A DNA stretch of 16,099 nucleotides, from the NCBI GenBank assembly GCA_014885115.2, contig WKLE02002500.1:5689-21787 (forward strand). Reading direction: 5' to 3'. Numbering within the stretch: the stretch's first letter is position 1; the number at the start of each line of letters is the position of its first letter. Origin of the DNA: Asterionellopsis glacialis. Lineage: Eukaryota; Bacillariophyta; Plagiogrammaphyceae; Rhaphoneidales; Asterionellopsidaceae. Below, piece after piece: positions 1-9,355 of this stretch. Under the pieces are notes generated by a model. The model was not told the origin of the DNA and searched no databases. It saw nothing but the letters and a program-made list of their open reading frames with translations. Both the position numbers and the translations under genes were made by a program.

Positions 1-749
1 GCATATAATTCACAGTATCGCTTTCCTGTGCATATTTATTTGTACCAGCAGGTAGGTGAATATCATCAGTAGTAGGTATGGAAGGCGGGAACATTCAAAT
101 AATGATACCCACGGAGAATGTACGGGTACAGGTACAGTAGTCCTTGGAGATGAGACCAGTATGAGAGGTCATTATTATTCCAATCAAAAGATGTTGTCAA
201 GTGTTACTACAATACAAGTAACTATCTGTCTGCTGACGTATAACGAGCTCCCGGGCTCTGTACAGGTAGAAAAACACAGCAGGTGCTTACTATGTATGCA
301 GAGATACTTTTCATTTTATATTACGAAAATGATAGAAGACTGTGATACAGGAAGCAGAGTCCTCGCTAACAGTAGACTGCCTGTATAATTTTATGTATTA
401 AAAATATCCAAACACAAACTGCGACTTGCTGCTGATATACACAATAAACCTAGACGCCAGATTGCTTTCAGAGAACGTCTCATCGCCAGTTGAGATTGGC
501 AGCTAGGCAGCCAAATCTGCCAGCACTTTCTCGACAGGAACGCATCACTCATTATAATTATTTATTGTCAAGTAGCTTCCTACAATAGTAGTTGTGACGA
601 TTAAAATCACTGTGCACACAGAATTCTTTTCGTTGTTGGTTTGCATTCTGAACCAACAGCATAGAACAGAAAGCATAATCAATTCTACTCATTGATCAGT
701 GATCGAAATACCTTCTTGAACAATACATCCTGCAGTTTCTTTTCTTAGG
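1..749. other. Upstream intergenic region, no supported gene
   Basis: I see no gene here. An open frame at 56-388 (+) encodes 110 residues with no recognisable domain or sensible composition, so it is left out. An imperfect inverted repeat lies near 492-521, where AGATTGGC faces GCCAAATCT. The last bases before the P450 start (about 735-749) form a T-rich tract ending in TTAG directly before GATG. That resembles a 3' splice site, so a 5' UTR intron is possible but unproven. The region presumably holds the P450 promoter. Confidence 0.5.
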
Positions 750-2816
750 ATGTCTCTTTTCTCTTCGATTGGTTTATCTTCCGATATGATTTCTGTCATA
801 GTTTCGGTGATACTTGGTTTGCTTCTATGTAAAGTATGGATATGGTGTACAAATTATTCACGATTTGTAAGGATAGCAAATGATTTACCTGGTACATCGC
901 TACAAAATCACCCACACCCATGGTTGGCAGATATAGGTGTCATATTGAATTTGCCTAAATTCGGAGTGGTCAATGGGACTAGTAAAACTGAGCATTCAAC
1001 AATCTCAGCAGGTGAACCAGACTTTCATTCGTATTTATGTGAAATGGGAACCAAATACGAAAAAGAAGGTTTGTACCGACGATGGCAATATAATCCGTAT
1101 CGTTTACCATTCTTGTCGAAATCAAGAACAGTTATATTTGATCCAGAATTAATCGAAGAAGTTTTGTCGAATTCCTCCAAGGCTTCTAAAGCATTCCCAC
1201 GTAAAAGCACATCATTTCAACATGCTGAACCATTATTTCATGATTCATTTATTTCCATGCCTGATGGCATAGAATGGAAACGAAACCGTAAATTGGCATC
1301 TCTGGGTTTTTCACATGTTGTTTTAGAAAAGGTGACACAATCTGTATTTAAATTATTACATGAAGATGTATTTCCAACCTGGAATGGCAATATTGATAGT
1401 AGTATGAATAATGGTGGTGTACCAACCGTACCAACCGATAGAGAAACCATCCACCATAGCAAGGATATCAATATGAAAATTTGGATGCATACATTGGCAT
1501 TGGATGTTTTAGGGCTGGCTGCCTTTTCATTTCCACTTGGTACGTCAAAAAAATTAGCCCAAGAGGACAGAATCAATGCAGAAAAGAGGGGGCACTTCAA
1601 GTATAATAACAATCGTGAGGATTATCTTTTAAAAGAAGGTTCCATGCACACTACTAATTCAGGACGTCAAGATGGTTCTAGTGGCAGTGCTTATCGTGGT
1701 TGTAGTGGTGATGAACATGGTAGTCACGAACAATTATTGTTTCACAGTACAAATCAATTAGTATATGCCATCCGCATCATGTCCAAAGAAATGCAAACAC
1801 GTGTACGCGTACCTCTTAGAGCATTCCTCATGAAAATTTTATGGTTTACAAAGACAGTTAAAACATATGACTATGCATGTCAAATATTTGATAATACTAT
1901 CGCACTTATTGTGAGTTCTCGCATAGCAGGAGTAACATCAACAGCAGCGACTACCGAGAAGGAAAATATAGAACAAACACAACCACTGCAGCATGCAGAT
2001 TTACTTTCAAGTTTGGTAGGTAAATCATTGGACGGGTATAAACTTCCCCACAAGAATATATTTGGGAATGCACGAATGTTTATCTTCGCTGGATCAGATA
2101 CAACCGCAAATTCGTTAGCATTTGCTGTATGGTATATTACCAAGCATCCACATGTACAAGAAAAGATGCGTAAAGAACTGGATCCACTCTTTGAACAAGC
2201 AGAATCTCCCTTGAGAAAGTCGACTGGTATGGCTTGTAAAATAAGCCATGACAATAGAAGACCCACAACGGCAGCTGCATCATCAGCCCACGACCTTCTG
2301 AAAAGACTTCCGTATTTGAATGCAGTTATTAAGGAAACTTTGCGATTGAGTCCTGCTGCATCTGTCGAACGAGAAGCTGTACGTGATGTAGTGATCCGTT
2401 CTAAATCACGCGATCGGGAGTATTTAATACCCAAGGGTATGACATGCATGGTTATGCAATTGTTAACACATCGTCATTCTGAATATTGGGAAAAACCTAC
2501 GGAATTCATACCTGAACGCTTCTTAACATCTGATTATTCAATTCCAGTATCTGATGATGACAACAATGATACGAACAAAACGGAGACAAAAAAGAAGAAA
2601 TATCATCCTAACCAATTTATCCCCTTCTCAACAGGTCCAAGATCATGCGTCGGTCAATACTTCGCAATGGCAGAACTAAGAGCGGCATTAGCACAGATTG
2701 TGTATAATTATGATCTAGTACCCTCACCATATCAAACGGAAGAAGCAGGACACGTATTTGCTTTGACAGTTGCACCACATGAGGCAAAAGTCCGAGTCAA
2801 ACGAAGAAAACAATAG
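750..2816 (+). CDS. Cytochrome P450, ER-anchored, long form with low-complexity inserts
   Basis: This is a haem-thiolate monooxygenase of 688 residues in one exon. A hydrophobic N-terminal anchor lies at about residues 12-33, followed by a Pro-Gly hinge region, as in microsomal P450s that act on the cytosolic face of the ER. The C-helix WxxxR is W176-R180. The I-helix AGSDTT is at 447-452, the K-helix ExxR is E529-R532, and PERF is at 588-591. The haem loop FSTGPRSCVG is at 626-635, with Cys633 as the haem ligand. All catalytic landmarks are intact, so an active enzyme is expected. It is well above the usual ~500 residues because of polar, low-complexity inserts at about 265-330 and 485-515 and an Asp/Asn/Lys-rich stretch at 600-618. 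The haem loop resembles the CYP4/CYP72/CYP97-type clans, but I cannot assign a family or substrate. An in-frame TGA at 717-719 supports the chosen ATG. It is the only plus-strand gene in the window. Confidence 0.93.
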   Translation: MSLFSSIGLSSDMISVIVSVILGLLLCKVWIWCTNYSRFVRIANDLPGTSLQNHPHPWLADIGVILNLPKFGVVNGTSKTEHSTISAGEPDFHSYLCEMGTKYEKEGLYRRWQYNPYRLPFLSKSRTVIFDPELIEEVLSNSSKASKAFPRKSTSFQHAEPLFHDSFISMPDGIEWKRNRKLASLGFSHVVLEKVTQSVFKLLHEDVFPTWNGNIDSSMNNGGVPTVPTDRETIHHSKDINMKIWMHTLALDVLGLAAFSFPLGTSKKLAQEDRINAEKRGHFKYNNNREDYLLKEGSMHTTNSGRQDGSSGSAYRGCSGDEHGSHEQLLFHSTNQLVYAIRIMSKEMQTRVRVPLRAFLMKILWFTKTVKTYDYACQIFDNTIALIVSSRIAGVTSTAATTEKENIEQTQPLQHADLLSSLVGKSLDGYKLPHKNIFGNARMFIFAGSDTTANSLAFAVWYITKHPHVQEKMRKELDPLFEQAESPLRKSTGMACKISHDNRRPTTAAASSAHDLLKRLPYLNAVIKETLRLSPAASVEREAVRDVVIRSKSRDREYLIPKGMTCMVMQLLTHRHSEYWEKPTEFIPERFLTSDYSIPVSDDDNNDTNKTETKKKKYHPNQFIPFSTGPRSCVGQYFAMAELRAALAQIVYNYDLVPSPYQTEEAGHVFALTVAPHEAKVRVKRRKQ

Positions 2817-3305
2817 CATTAACGAATATGGTAAAAACAAAAAAAATGACTAAAACGTAGGCAACATACACACTGATAATCTTTATATAGAAAGAGTCTA
2901 TTGAACCAAAACTTTGAATACTTTGAGAAAATTTACACTTTATTTGAACTTGAGATAATATGCGCGTCTTTGCCTTTTGGTTTATTCCAAAGCATTGCAC
3001 GTAGCACTCCTATTAACAAGATGCTCTATAGAATGAAGCGTGAACCATAAAGCCCTGGAGAGACCTAAGGGATGCACCAAATCCCAATAGATTGCGTATG
3101 ATGGCCATATCGATGTCACTGCCAGCAGCATTTTTCTTGAGCAATCACTATTTGAACCTCCAGCTGTCTTCATAGATTTGGCAATAGAAATAATCCTGAT
3201 TTCAAGGATGAAGTTGGCATCCTGCCGAATACGGCTATTTTATTTGGGTTTTCTCGTCCTTCATGATTCGTTGTTTGACTGTTCCATTTACAATGGCTGC
3301 CGAGA
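2817..3305. other. Intergenic region after the P450, no supported gene
   Basis: I see no supported coding sequence. Short open frames at 2797-3000 (-), 2982-3173 (-) and 3178-3474 (+) have no recognisable motif. The last starts only with a TTG codon and partly opposes the minus-strand fragment that follows. The first 150 bases are AT-rich and probably include the P450 3' UTR. Confidence 0.45.
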
Positions 3306-3713
3306 TCACCAGATAAAAATCAGGGAGACAACAGCAGTGATACTAGCACAGGTTATAATTTTAAACATGCCTGAAACATTGGCTTCTCCAGATTGGGCTG
3401 CAGTAGCGGTATATGTCAAGGTAAGACTCGTACTTGAGATAAAGGACTTCCCGTCGACTGTATCCCAGCATTGAATGACACTCGATGTATCTTTCGTGGG
3501 ATCTGTTCCGTTTCCGCCAAACCATGCATTGCCAGCAGGCGTTGTGGTATTGCAATACGAAGAGGTCGGCGAGAAAAGCCAGCCAAGTCCGGGGTTGTAA
3601 TAGAACAATACCGTGTCAATGGCATCACGATAATAGATGGGGCCGCTTGATTCCTTTCTTAGGCAGTCATCTCCAGGGATAGGTGGGGACAATACACAAA
3701 GTTCCAAATCCAA
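3306..3713 (-). pseudogene. C-terminal fragment of an unrecognised secreted or GPI-anchor-like protein
   Basis: The frame encodes about 135 residues and ends at a TGA at 3306-3308. Its only start would be a TTG; no in-frame ATG precedes the main body, and upstream the frame meets a TAA near 3750. It is therefore either the last exon of a gene whose 5' exons I cannot find, or a remnant. The visible part has several cysteines, an aromatic-rich segment with an AWFGGNGT stretch, Ser/Thr-rich sequence with N-glycosylation-like NxT/S sites, and a final hydrophobic segment of about 20 residues at the very C-terminus after a small-residue NVSG site. That layout resembles a GPI-anchored or type I surface protein. 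A T-rich stretch ending in CTAG lies just upstream on the coding strand and could be an acceptor. The family was not recognised. Confidence 0.3.
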
Positions 3714-4085
3714 CCAGCTAGTCGGGAACTTTTTAAATTTAAAAAAAGATTATTCACATTTTTATAGATTATTCCTTCATAATTTAATTTACCTCTAGAT
3801 GTCGTCTTTCAATTCTCTATATCATTTGCTTTGTACTGAGGCATGCTTGTGTGTATCTGTGTGCTTGTGTGTGTATTATGTGTTCGTGTGTGGGTATCTG
3901 TGCGTGTTTGCCAGAATTCAAAATTGTGTGTTATGTTCTGTGTGTGTCTTGTGTGTGTGTGTGTCAATTATGTATGTGTGGTGTGTGATTGTGTGTGAAT
4001 TTTTGATCGACAAGTCATATGTCATGGATGCGTACTAGTTACAAATGTCTATCCTTTCTTGTTCTTGTTCTTGTTGTTTTCCAAA
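3714..4085. other. Intergenic region with no 5' exon found for the 3306-3713 fragment
   Basis: This interval separates the secreted-protein fragment from the stop codon of the Ctp protease. I read the minus strand for a first exon or signal peptide and found none: the candidate ATGs lead to very short frames. It is dominated by the TG repeat listed separately and by a short CTTGTT repeat at about 4056-4076. Confidence 0.5.
3844..3998. repeat. Imperfect TG/CA microsatellite
   Basis: TG dinucleotides dominate about 155 bases, interrupted by TA, TC and a 20-base non-repetitive gap near 3911-3930. The longest pure run is the (GT)n tract near 3951-3963. An open frame over it (3799-4038, +) encodes a Cys/Val-rich string that is simply the repeat translated, so it is not called as a gene. 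Confidence 0.85.
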
Positions 4086-6899
4086 TTACCATTTGATATT
4101 CAATTTGGCACTATTCTCCTTGTCTTGGTCAGCAACTGATGATGATGCTGTACTTAGGGTTGTAGCACCATTCATGCCATTCTTGTTTTTATTTTCCGCA
4201 TCACTCCCTCGTGCCAATAAGGTATCAAATTGTTTACTATTGGAAATTAGTTTGGTAGCTTCCAAGACTTGTTTATCTGACTTGATGCTTCGTTCCAACA
4301 ACATACTTTCTGGGACGTACCGTGCCAATATAGATTGGGCAATATCTTCTTTAATATCCGTCTTGTACTTGTCAAAGTCTTTTTGAACTTCCCGAACAAT
4401 GGTCGATTGCAATTGTTCCAATTCCTTGGTGGAACCCTTGTATCCTGATTTCGACAAGGCATTCTTTAAATCCAACAAGGGTTTGTTGTACAGAGCTTCG
4501 AGTTTGATATCACCAGATTTTTGTTTTTCATTGACAAAGGCTTGAAAGTTACGGTAGGTATCATCGTCAACTTGAAAGTTCTTGGTCAGTTCATGTGTGC
4601 GTGACCATTGTGCAGCATAATCCGAAAAGATATTACTGCGCAGCAAGGTGACTTCCAAGGCAGATGCCTTGGGAACACCCACCTTGTAATCGACTTCAAT
4701 ACCACCACCATCTTTAATTTCACGGCCCAATCGTGTATAGTACACATGTTTGTCCTTGTCAGCTACCTTGGAGGCCTTGTACTTGCCATCAGATTCCTTT
4801 AATCCACCACCCTCCTTGTAATTGACAGATTGGATACATCGGCCACTGGGAGTGTAGTATTTGGCAACAGTAAATTTAAGAGCGGTATTGAAGGGCAAGT
4901 CTTCTACATTTTGAACCAAGCCTTTGCCAAAGGTACGGTCTTGTCCTACAATGACACCGACATCTAAATCTTGGATAGCACCACTGACAATTTCAGCGGC
5001 TGATGCGGTCCCACCATTGACCAGGACAGCCAATTTGGTTTGAGTGGGATCGACAATGGGATCCACACGACTTCTATACAAAACACCAGGAAATCCACGG
5101 CCCTTGGCAGACACAATATCGGAATTTTTCGGGACCAATAAGGATGCGACATCAACAGCAGAGGTTAATAGTCCACCTGGATTTCCACGTAAATCTAAAA
5201 TAAGTCCCTTGAGGGATGCTTCGCCGTTGGAGGCTTCTTCAGCTGCATATTGCAAGGCCAAAATTGATCGTTTTACTTCTTGTCCTGCATTGGCCGCAAA
5301 TCCTGAAAGTTGGATATATCCAATTCCATCTTTTGGGTCACCGACAAAGGTAGTTAATTTCACATCATTGATTTGAACAACTTGACGTGGCATACGGATA
5401 GTCTGGACACCATCTAATCCTTCTCGTTCAAAACTAATCGAGACCATCGTGTCGGGTTCACCCCGTAACATATTTCGTACTTGATCGACCGTCGTGGATT
5501 TGGTAATGTCTTTATCGTCGACGGCAACTAATTTATCTCCCACACGCATACCATAATCAAAGGCGTACCCTTCAAAGGCACTGACGACGGTGATACCACG
5601 ATCTTGTAATTGTTTCATGAAACGTTTTTGTTCCAATTTTTCTTCCATGGACATGGCTGTCGTATCGTAGTCGTCATCATCATCATCTTGCTCATCGACA
5701 AATTGCATTTGGGGGGACGATGTAGAAGAGGATGTAATATCACCATCGGCACTGGTAGGCATGGGTGTCTCGTTTTCTTGTAATTTTTGTTGATCATTCA
5801 AGGCATCTTGTGGTAAGAGTTTCGATCCCGATGAAGATGGTGCTGATGCACCATTGTTATTGTTATTATTGTTGCTACTGCCATTTTCAATTTCTTGCAA
5901 CAAGGACAAATCTTTGGGTTGAGCACCGGAAATGACAAGACCGACACCTGCATATTTACCACCAATACTTTCCGTCAAGGCCGTAGCTTCTTGTTTGGTT
6001 TCAAATTCCGTATAGGGATCGAGGGATCGTAACATGGCCGATACACCTGTTTCAAAGAGTTTATTCGTGTCCACTTGATCGACGTAACCACGATCTAAAT
6101 CACTCAAAATGGTTTCAAATAATGTTACGGGTTCTGTCAAGGATTCAACTTGAGAATAAATGGGAACTAAAATAGCTGCCAGGGCTAAAATGGCGCCCGT
6201 GACAAAACTAATCAAGGCAATTTGAATACTTCCTGCAGCATTGCGAAGATTGGTAATGATGGATTCCAGTAACGCCAATAATTTTGTGGGAATACGTGAG
6301 GTGACTCTGGTTTTTAAAATTTCGTATTGAAGTTGGAATTGATTCTTTTCGTCTTTGTTATCGTCATTGTTATCTGATTTGGCCATGTCAAGTTGTGTAG
6401 TGGAGGAGAGTAAATAACGATAACGTCGTGCTCCACCCAATAAGGTATGTTTCGTATTCGATCCCAATTTTCGAATTCTATTTTTTTTTAAATATAGAAG
6501 GGAAAAATAAGAGTGAGCTTTCATTCAAAGGATATTACTGTAGGGAAATGAGAAAAATAAAACTTACATGTCTCGTTTTCGACGACGTCCTGAACTGCTG
6601 TTGCTTCCATCGAGGTCTTGATTGTCGATATTATTATTGTAATCATCTTTCGCCAATGACAATTTTGAAGATTCTACGGTCGTCAATGGTGTCGTTGTCG
6701 TCGAGAAGGATGGGAATGTCGATGATGTCCATGACGAAGGGATGATTGGACTATTGACGACTGGTGTTGGACGAATGACAAAGGCTAATGCCATATTATT
6801 TGGGTCGCTTGTTACACACAGAGTCAATGCCATCCATCGTACCATGGTCCATGACGACAAGGACATTTTTTGACAAGATGGACTATTCACCACTTTCAT
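4086..6899 (-). CDS. ctpA: Carboxyl-terminal processing protease (CtpA-like, peptidase S41), probably plastid
   Basis: Two exons: 6899-6568 and 6477-4086, joined across a 90-bp intron (6567-6478, GTAAGT donor, AG acceptor after an A/T tract). The split codon is in phase; the spliced protein has 907 residues. This family trims C-terminal tails, classically of photosystem II D1 in the thylakoid lumen. The N-terminus has a hydrophobic stretch (about 19-31) and an Ala-Leu-Ala/Phe40 site resembling the diatom ASAFAP motif, suggesting plastid import through the ER. A membrane segment lies at about 197-218. The S41 N-terminal region follows, then a PDZ domain (about 290-475) and the protease core. 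The catalytic Ser603 lies in GGTASAAE and Lys629 in FGKGLVQ, in the usual spacing. About 105 Asn/Asp/Ser-rich residues (about 297-401) interrupt the PDZ domain. A C-terminal extension of about 200 residues follows the core. The substrate is inferred from the family, not shown. Confidence 0.9.
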
Positions 6900-7020
6900 T
6901 ACTTGACTCTTTCAAAATGATACCTATCTATCGAATGATCGATCTCTTCTCCTTTCTCTAGTAGTAAATGGTCTTTCTCTGTTGGTTTGGCGTGTCTGCC
7001 AAGAAAGAATAGTGCAAACG

Positions 7021-7044
7021 AAAAAGAGCCAATTGGCGGAAAGG
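7021..7044. promoter_or_regulatory. Copy 1 of a repeated AGCCAA-TGGCGG element
   Basis: The motif reads A-run, AGCCAATTGGCGGAAAG. A close second copy lies at 7200-7223. It contains a CCAAT core and the self-complementary GCCAATTGGC. It lies about 125 bp upstream of the protease start. The regulatory role is inferred from the repetition and position only. Confidence 0.3.
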
Positions 7045-7199
7045 AATAGAAGTTATGCTTGATGCAGAATTTCTCAAAACGTAAAACCAGGGTGGCCAAA
7101 ACATTAAAGACTACGGGCTGGTGCGGTGCGGTGATGATGACAAGAAAAACGTCGTCCATGCATGCCAAACATCTGTGTCACAAACTGTGTCTGCCAATC

Positions 7200-7223
7200 A
7201 AAAAAGCCAAATGGCGGGAAACC
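7200..7223. promoter_or_regulatory. Copy 2 of the AGCCAA-TGGCGG element, with an E2F-like core
   Basis: The motif reads A-run, AGCCAAATGGCGGGAAACC. On the minus strand, TTTCCCGCC at 7213-7221 matches the consensus known for plant E2F sites (WTTSSCSS). It lies about 300 bp upstream of the protease start. The match is short and could be chance. Confidence 0.3.
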
Positions 7224-8032
7224 ATTTGTAGTATTGCGTTCACTGGACAAATTGGTCTCGTACAAAATTAGTACGGTACACCACACCACCACCGGTCCTT
7301 GTTCTGTTTGGGGGGTTTGTTCTCAGAATTTTTCCAAAACCGAACTTTTTTTCCATTTGGTCGGACTATCCGGTACACACACGACAAATGGAATTCCGTT
7401 TTGGTACAAAATTTCATGTAGAAACGTACATGACCGCGGCATGCGACACCCAACATGATAAGTGGTGTTGTTGCTTTGTGGTATGCGTGCGGGGGCGTGC
7501 CGACGACGTGTTCTTGAATGTACTCCTCTCCTGATAGTATGTAATTTATGCTTACTCTCCAACCGCCTGTCCGACGCACGTTTTGACTGGTCCGTCTGGA
7601 AGTATGTGTGTCTGACTAATTTTGTGTCTCAAATCCAAAGTTCTCAAGATGGGGTGTATCTGGAAAAAAAAACAAGAAAAATACTGTAAATCTTTTTTCA
7701 AGAGAACAAATAAAATTAATTCTAGTTTCTCTCCATCCATCATGAAGTCCAGAGTCTAATACGGACTGTCCAGGAACAACATGATTTCCAATATATTTGA
7801 AATTTTTTTTCATACGAAAACAAAGATGTGTACACATACAGAACAATCAGTTTTGTGTTTCACTTTTCTCTACTCGTTTACATATCTACTACATTGACTA
7901 TAATATATGCAAGCAATACTCATTTTCCACTTTCTTCCTAATAAGATGCAAATCTTCCTTTAAACCTATGAATACTATAGTATATATTTCTCCACTAGAA
8001 CCGCATCTGCAATAAACACAACCAACAAACGA

Positions 8033-8925
8033 TCATTCCAACTTGGGGAGTTCAATCACCCTATACAGTATAATGTTGAAACATAGTAAAAGTTAGTCTT
8101 ACTAGTGAAAGAAAAAACATGATGAAAATAAACAAGCAAAAAGTTACCATCTGAAATACTTACAAATCTTTGACAGTCATAGCATTCGTCTCTTTGCCCT
8201 TGGAATTCAAGACACGAACTACTCCATGAGCCGTAAAGAGCGATTTGTCTTCGTCTTTGACTTTGACTTTAGTAACCTCCATAACTAGGGTGTCTCCAGG
8301 AACAGGATGGACATTGTTTTTCCATGTAATACTTTTAATTTCTTTCAAAAAGATGGGAACTTTTAGATTTTTTACACCCTTCATGCCAAAAATAACAAAA
8401 CTTGCCAACTGTGCGAAAGCTTCAACTTGAAGGACTCTAGGCATATTTTTGTCCATATCCTTTTCAAGAAAGTAGCTATTGGTAAAGTACACTTCAGTCT
8501 TTGTAACAGTCTTTCTACCAGTAGCTTCCGTACCTTTAGATTTGTAACAATCGACTTTATCCACAAGATCAAATTGCGAGAGTGTATTTTTGATTTCTGC
8601 GTCGTTCGGTGGAGCACATTTTTTGAGGACTGGATCTTTTGCGGTAGCCGATTCCTGTTGTACAGTACTATCTTCTGTTTCTAAGGTTTTTCGTAGTTGG
8701 ACGGCATCAACTGCTGAACATATATCAAGTGAGAGAAAATTGAAGGAACCCGAAACAGATCGAAACGAAAAATGATCATTATTTAGCAAAAATGTAGCTT
8801 ATTATCAATCATTTCCAAACTCTTGAAGTATACAGCACTCCGGAGTACTTACCATGGGGAACAGCCGACAAAAAGACGGCTGCCAACAAACTTAACAATG
8901 GCAGAAAAGATAAACAATGTTTCAT
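8033..8925 (-). CDS. Secretory hotdog-fold protein, FabZ/FabA-like, lacking the catalytic histidine
   Basis: Three exons: 8925-8853, 8713-8164 and 8060-8033. The introns are 139 bp (8852-8714, GTAAGT donor) and 103 bp (8163-8061, GTAAGT donor, TATAG acceptor). All phases agree, giving 216 residues. Residues 1-24 form a clear signal peptide with a Leu/Ala/Val core. After a polar linker with two cysteines, a hotdog domain starts near residue 72 (FDLVDKV) and runs to the end. The central helix VEAFAQLA (about 121-128) matches the FabZ/FabA helix IEAMAQAA, including the glutamate. HPVPGDTL (about 160-167) matches the conserved PVxPGDxL turn. The usual GHFPGxPVMPG segment with the catalytic His is replaced by a FLEKDMDKNMP segment. 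Dehydratase activity is therefore doubtful; a thioesterase-like or binding role is possible. No Phe follows the likely cleavage site, so plastid import is not favoured over the secretory pathway. The exon-2 frame alone would end at the intron and give a false C-terminus. Confidence 0.8.
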
Positions 8926-9355
8926 GGGATCGAACGTTTACATACGAACACTTTGATTTTTTATGTGATGATTAGGCGAGTGTTTTGCACCTGCATGAGT
9001 GGGATTAAAAAATGAGAAGCTCAAAAGTGCGGAACTCGCAAGATGTGATTGAGCACGTGTCAGTGAACCCAATTCCAATATGTCCTCTGAATTTACAAAT
9101 GACGTTGAATTGCGTACCACGTAGCGTTTAACGAATGCATCATATGGAGTCTTATTTCGGTCAACCTAAGTCGTTCTCTTGCAAAATTTCGCTGATTATA
9201 ATAAAAAGTAGTCTCCCTACCTGTATCTGTGAGGAACACATACTATTTGAGAATTGAGAAAGTAGTGACTGGTGCTAAAAAAATGTGTTATTTTTTTTAA
9301 TTTTCTATAGAAGAACCTATTCTGTTGCGTTCACTACAGTATGACAACGATACTT
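8926..9355. other. Intergenic region upstream of the hotdog gene
   Basis: No supported gene. A CACGTG palindrome (G-box type, bHLH/bZIP site) lies at 9054-9059, about 130 bp upstream of the hotdog ATG. An AATAAA on the minus strand (9360-9355) overlaps the arrestin stop codon and may serve as its polyadenylation signal. Confidence 0.45.
9054..9059. promoter_or_regulatory. CACGTG (G-box) palindrome upstream of the hotdog gene
   Basis: A perfect CACGTG lies about 130 bp 5' of the start codon at 8925. It is a known bHLH/bZIP binding core. A six-base match alone is weak evidence. Confidence 0.25.

Larger units (their letters stand above)
6900..8032. other. Long intergenic region between the Ctp protease and the hotdog gene
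   Basis: I find no convincing gene. Several overlapping open frames on both strands (7059-7846) are short, mutually shadowing and domain-free. The first 400 bases upstream of the protease ATG hold CCAAT-type boxes (near 7029 and 7194) and the two AGCCAA-TGGCGG repeats listed separately. It likely carries the protease promoter and the 3' UTR of the minus-strand hotdog gene. Confidence 0.5.

Noticed and set aside
56..388. 110-residue plus-strand open frame
   Set aside because: No domain, signal or plausible composition; likely chance in intergenic DNA.
1880..2449. 189-residue minus-strand open frame
   Set aside because: Entirely antisense to the conserved I- and K-helix region of the P450; a shadow frame.
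3799..4038. Cys/Val-rich plus-strand open frame
   Set aside because: It is the translation of the TG microsatellite.
6478..6567. Upstream ATG at 6524 as the start of the protease
   Set aside because: The ATG lies within a phase-consistent intron; joining exon 1 gives a leader with a plastid-type signal.
7462..7846. Small overlapping open frames on both strands
   Set aside because: They shadow one another, have no domain and no start context; treated as intergenic.
8160..8171. KDEL-like ER retention end of the hotdog protein
   Set aside because: The KDL end arises from reading into a GTAAGT splice donor; the spliced protein ends differently.
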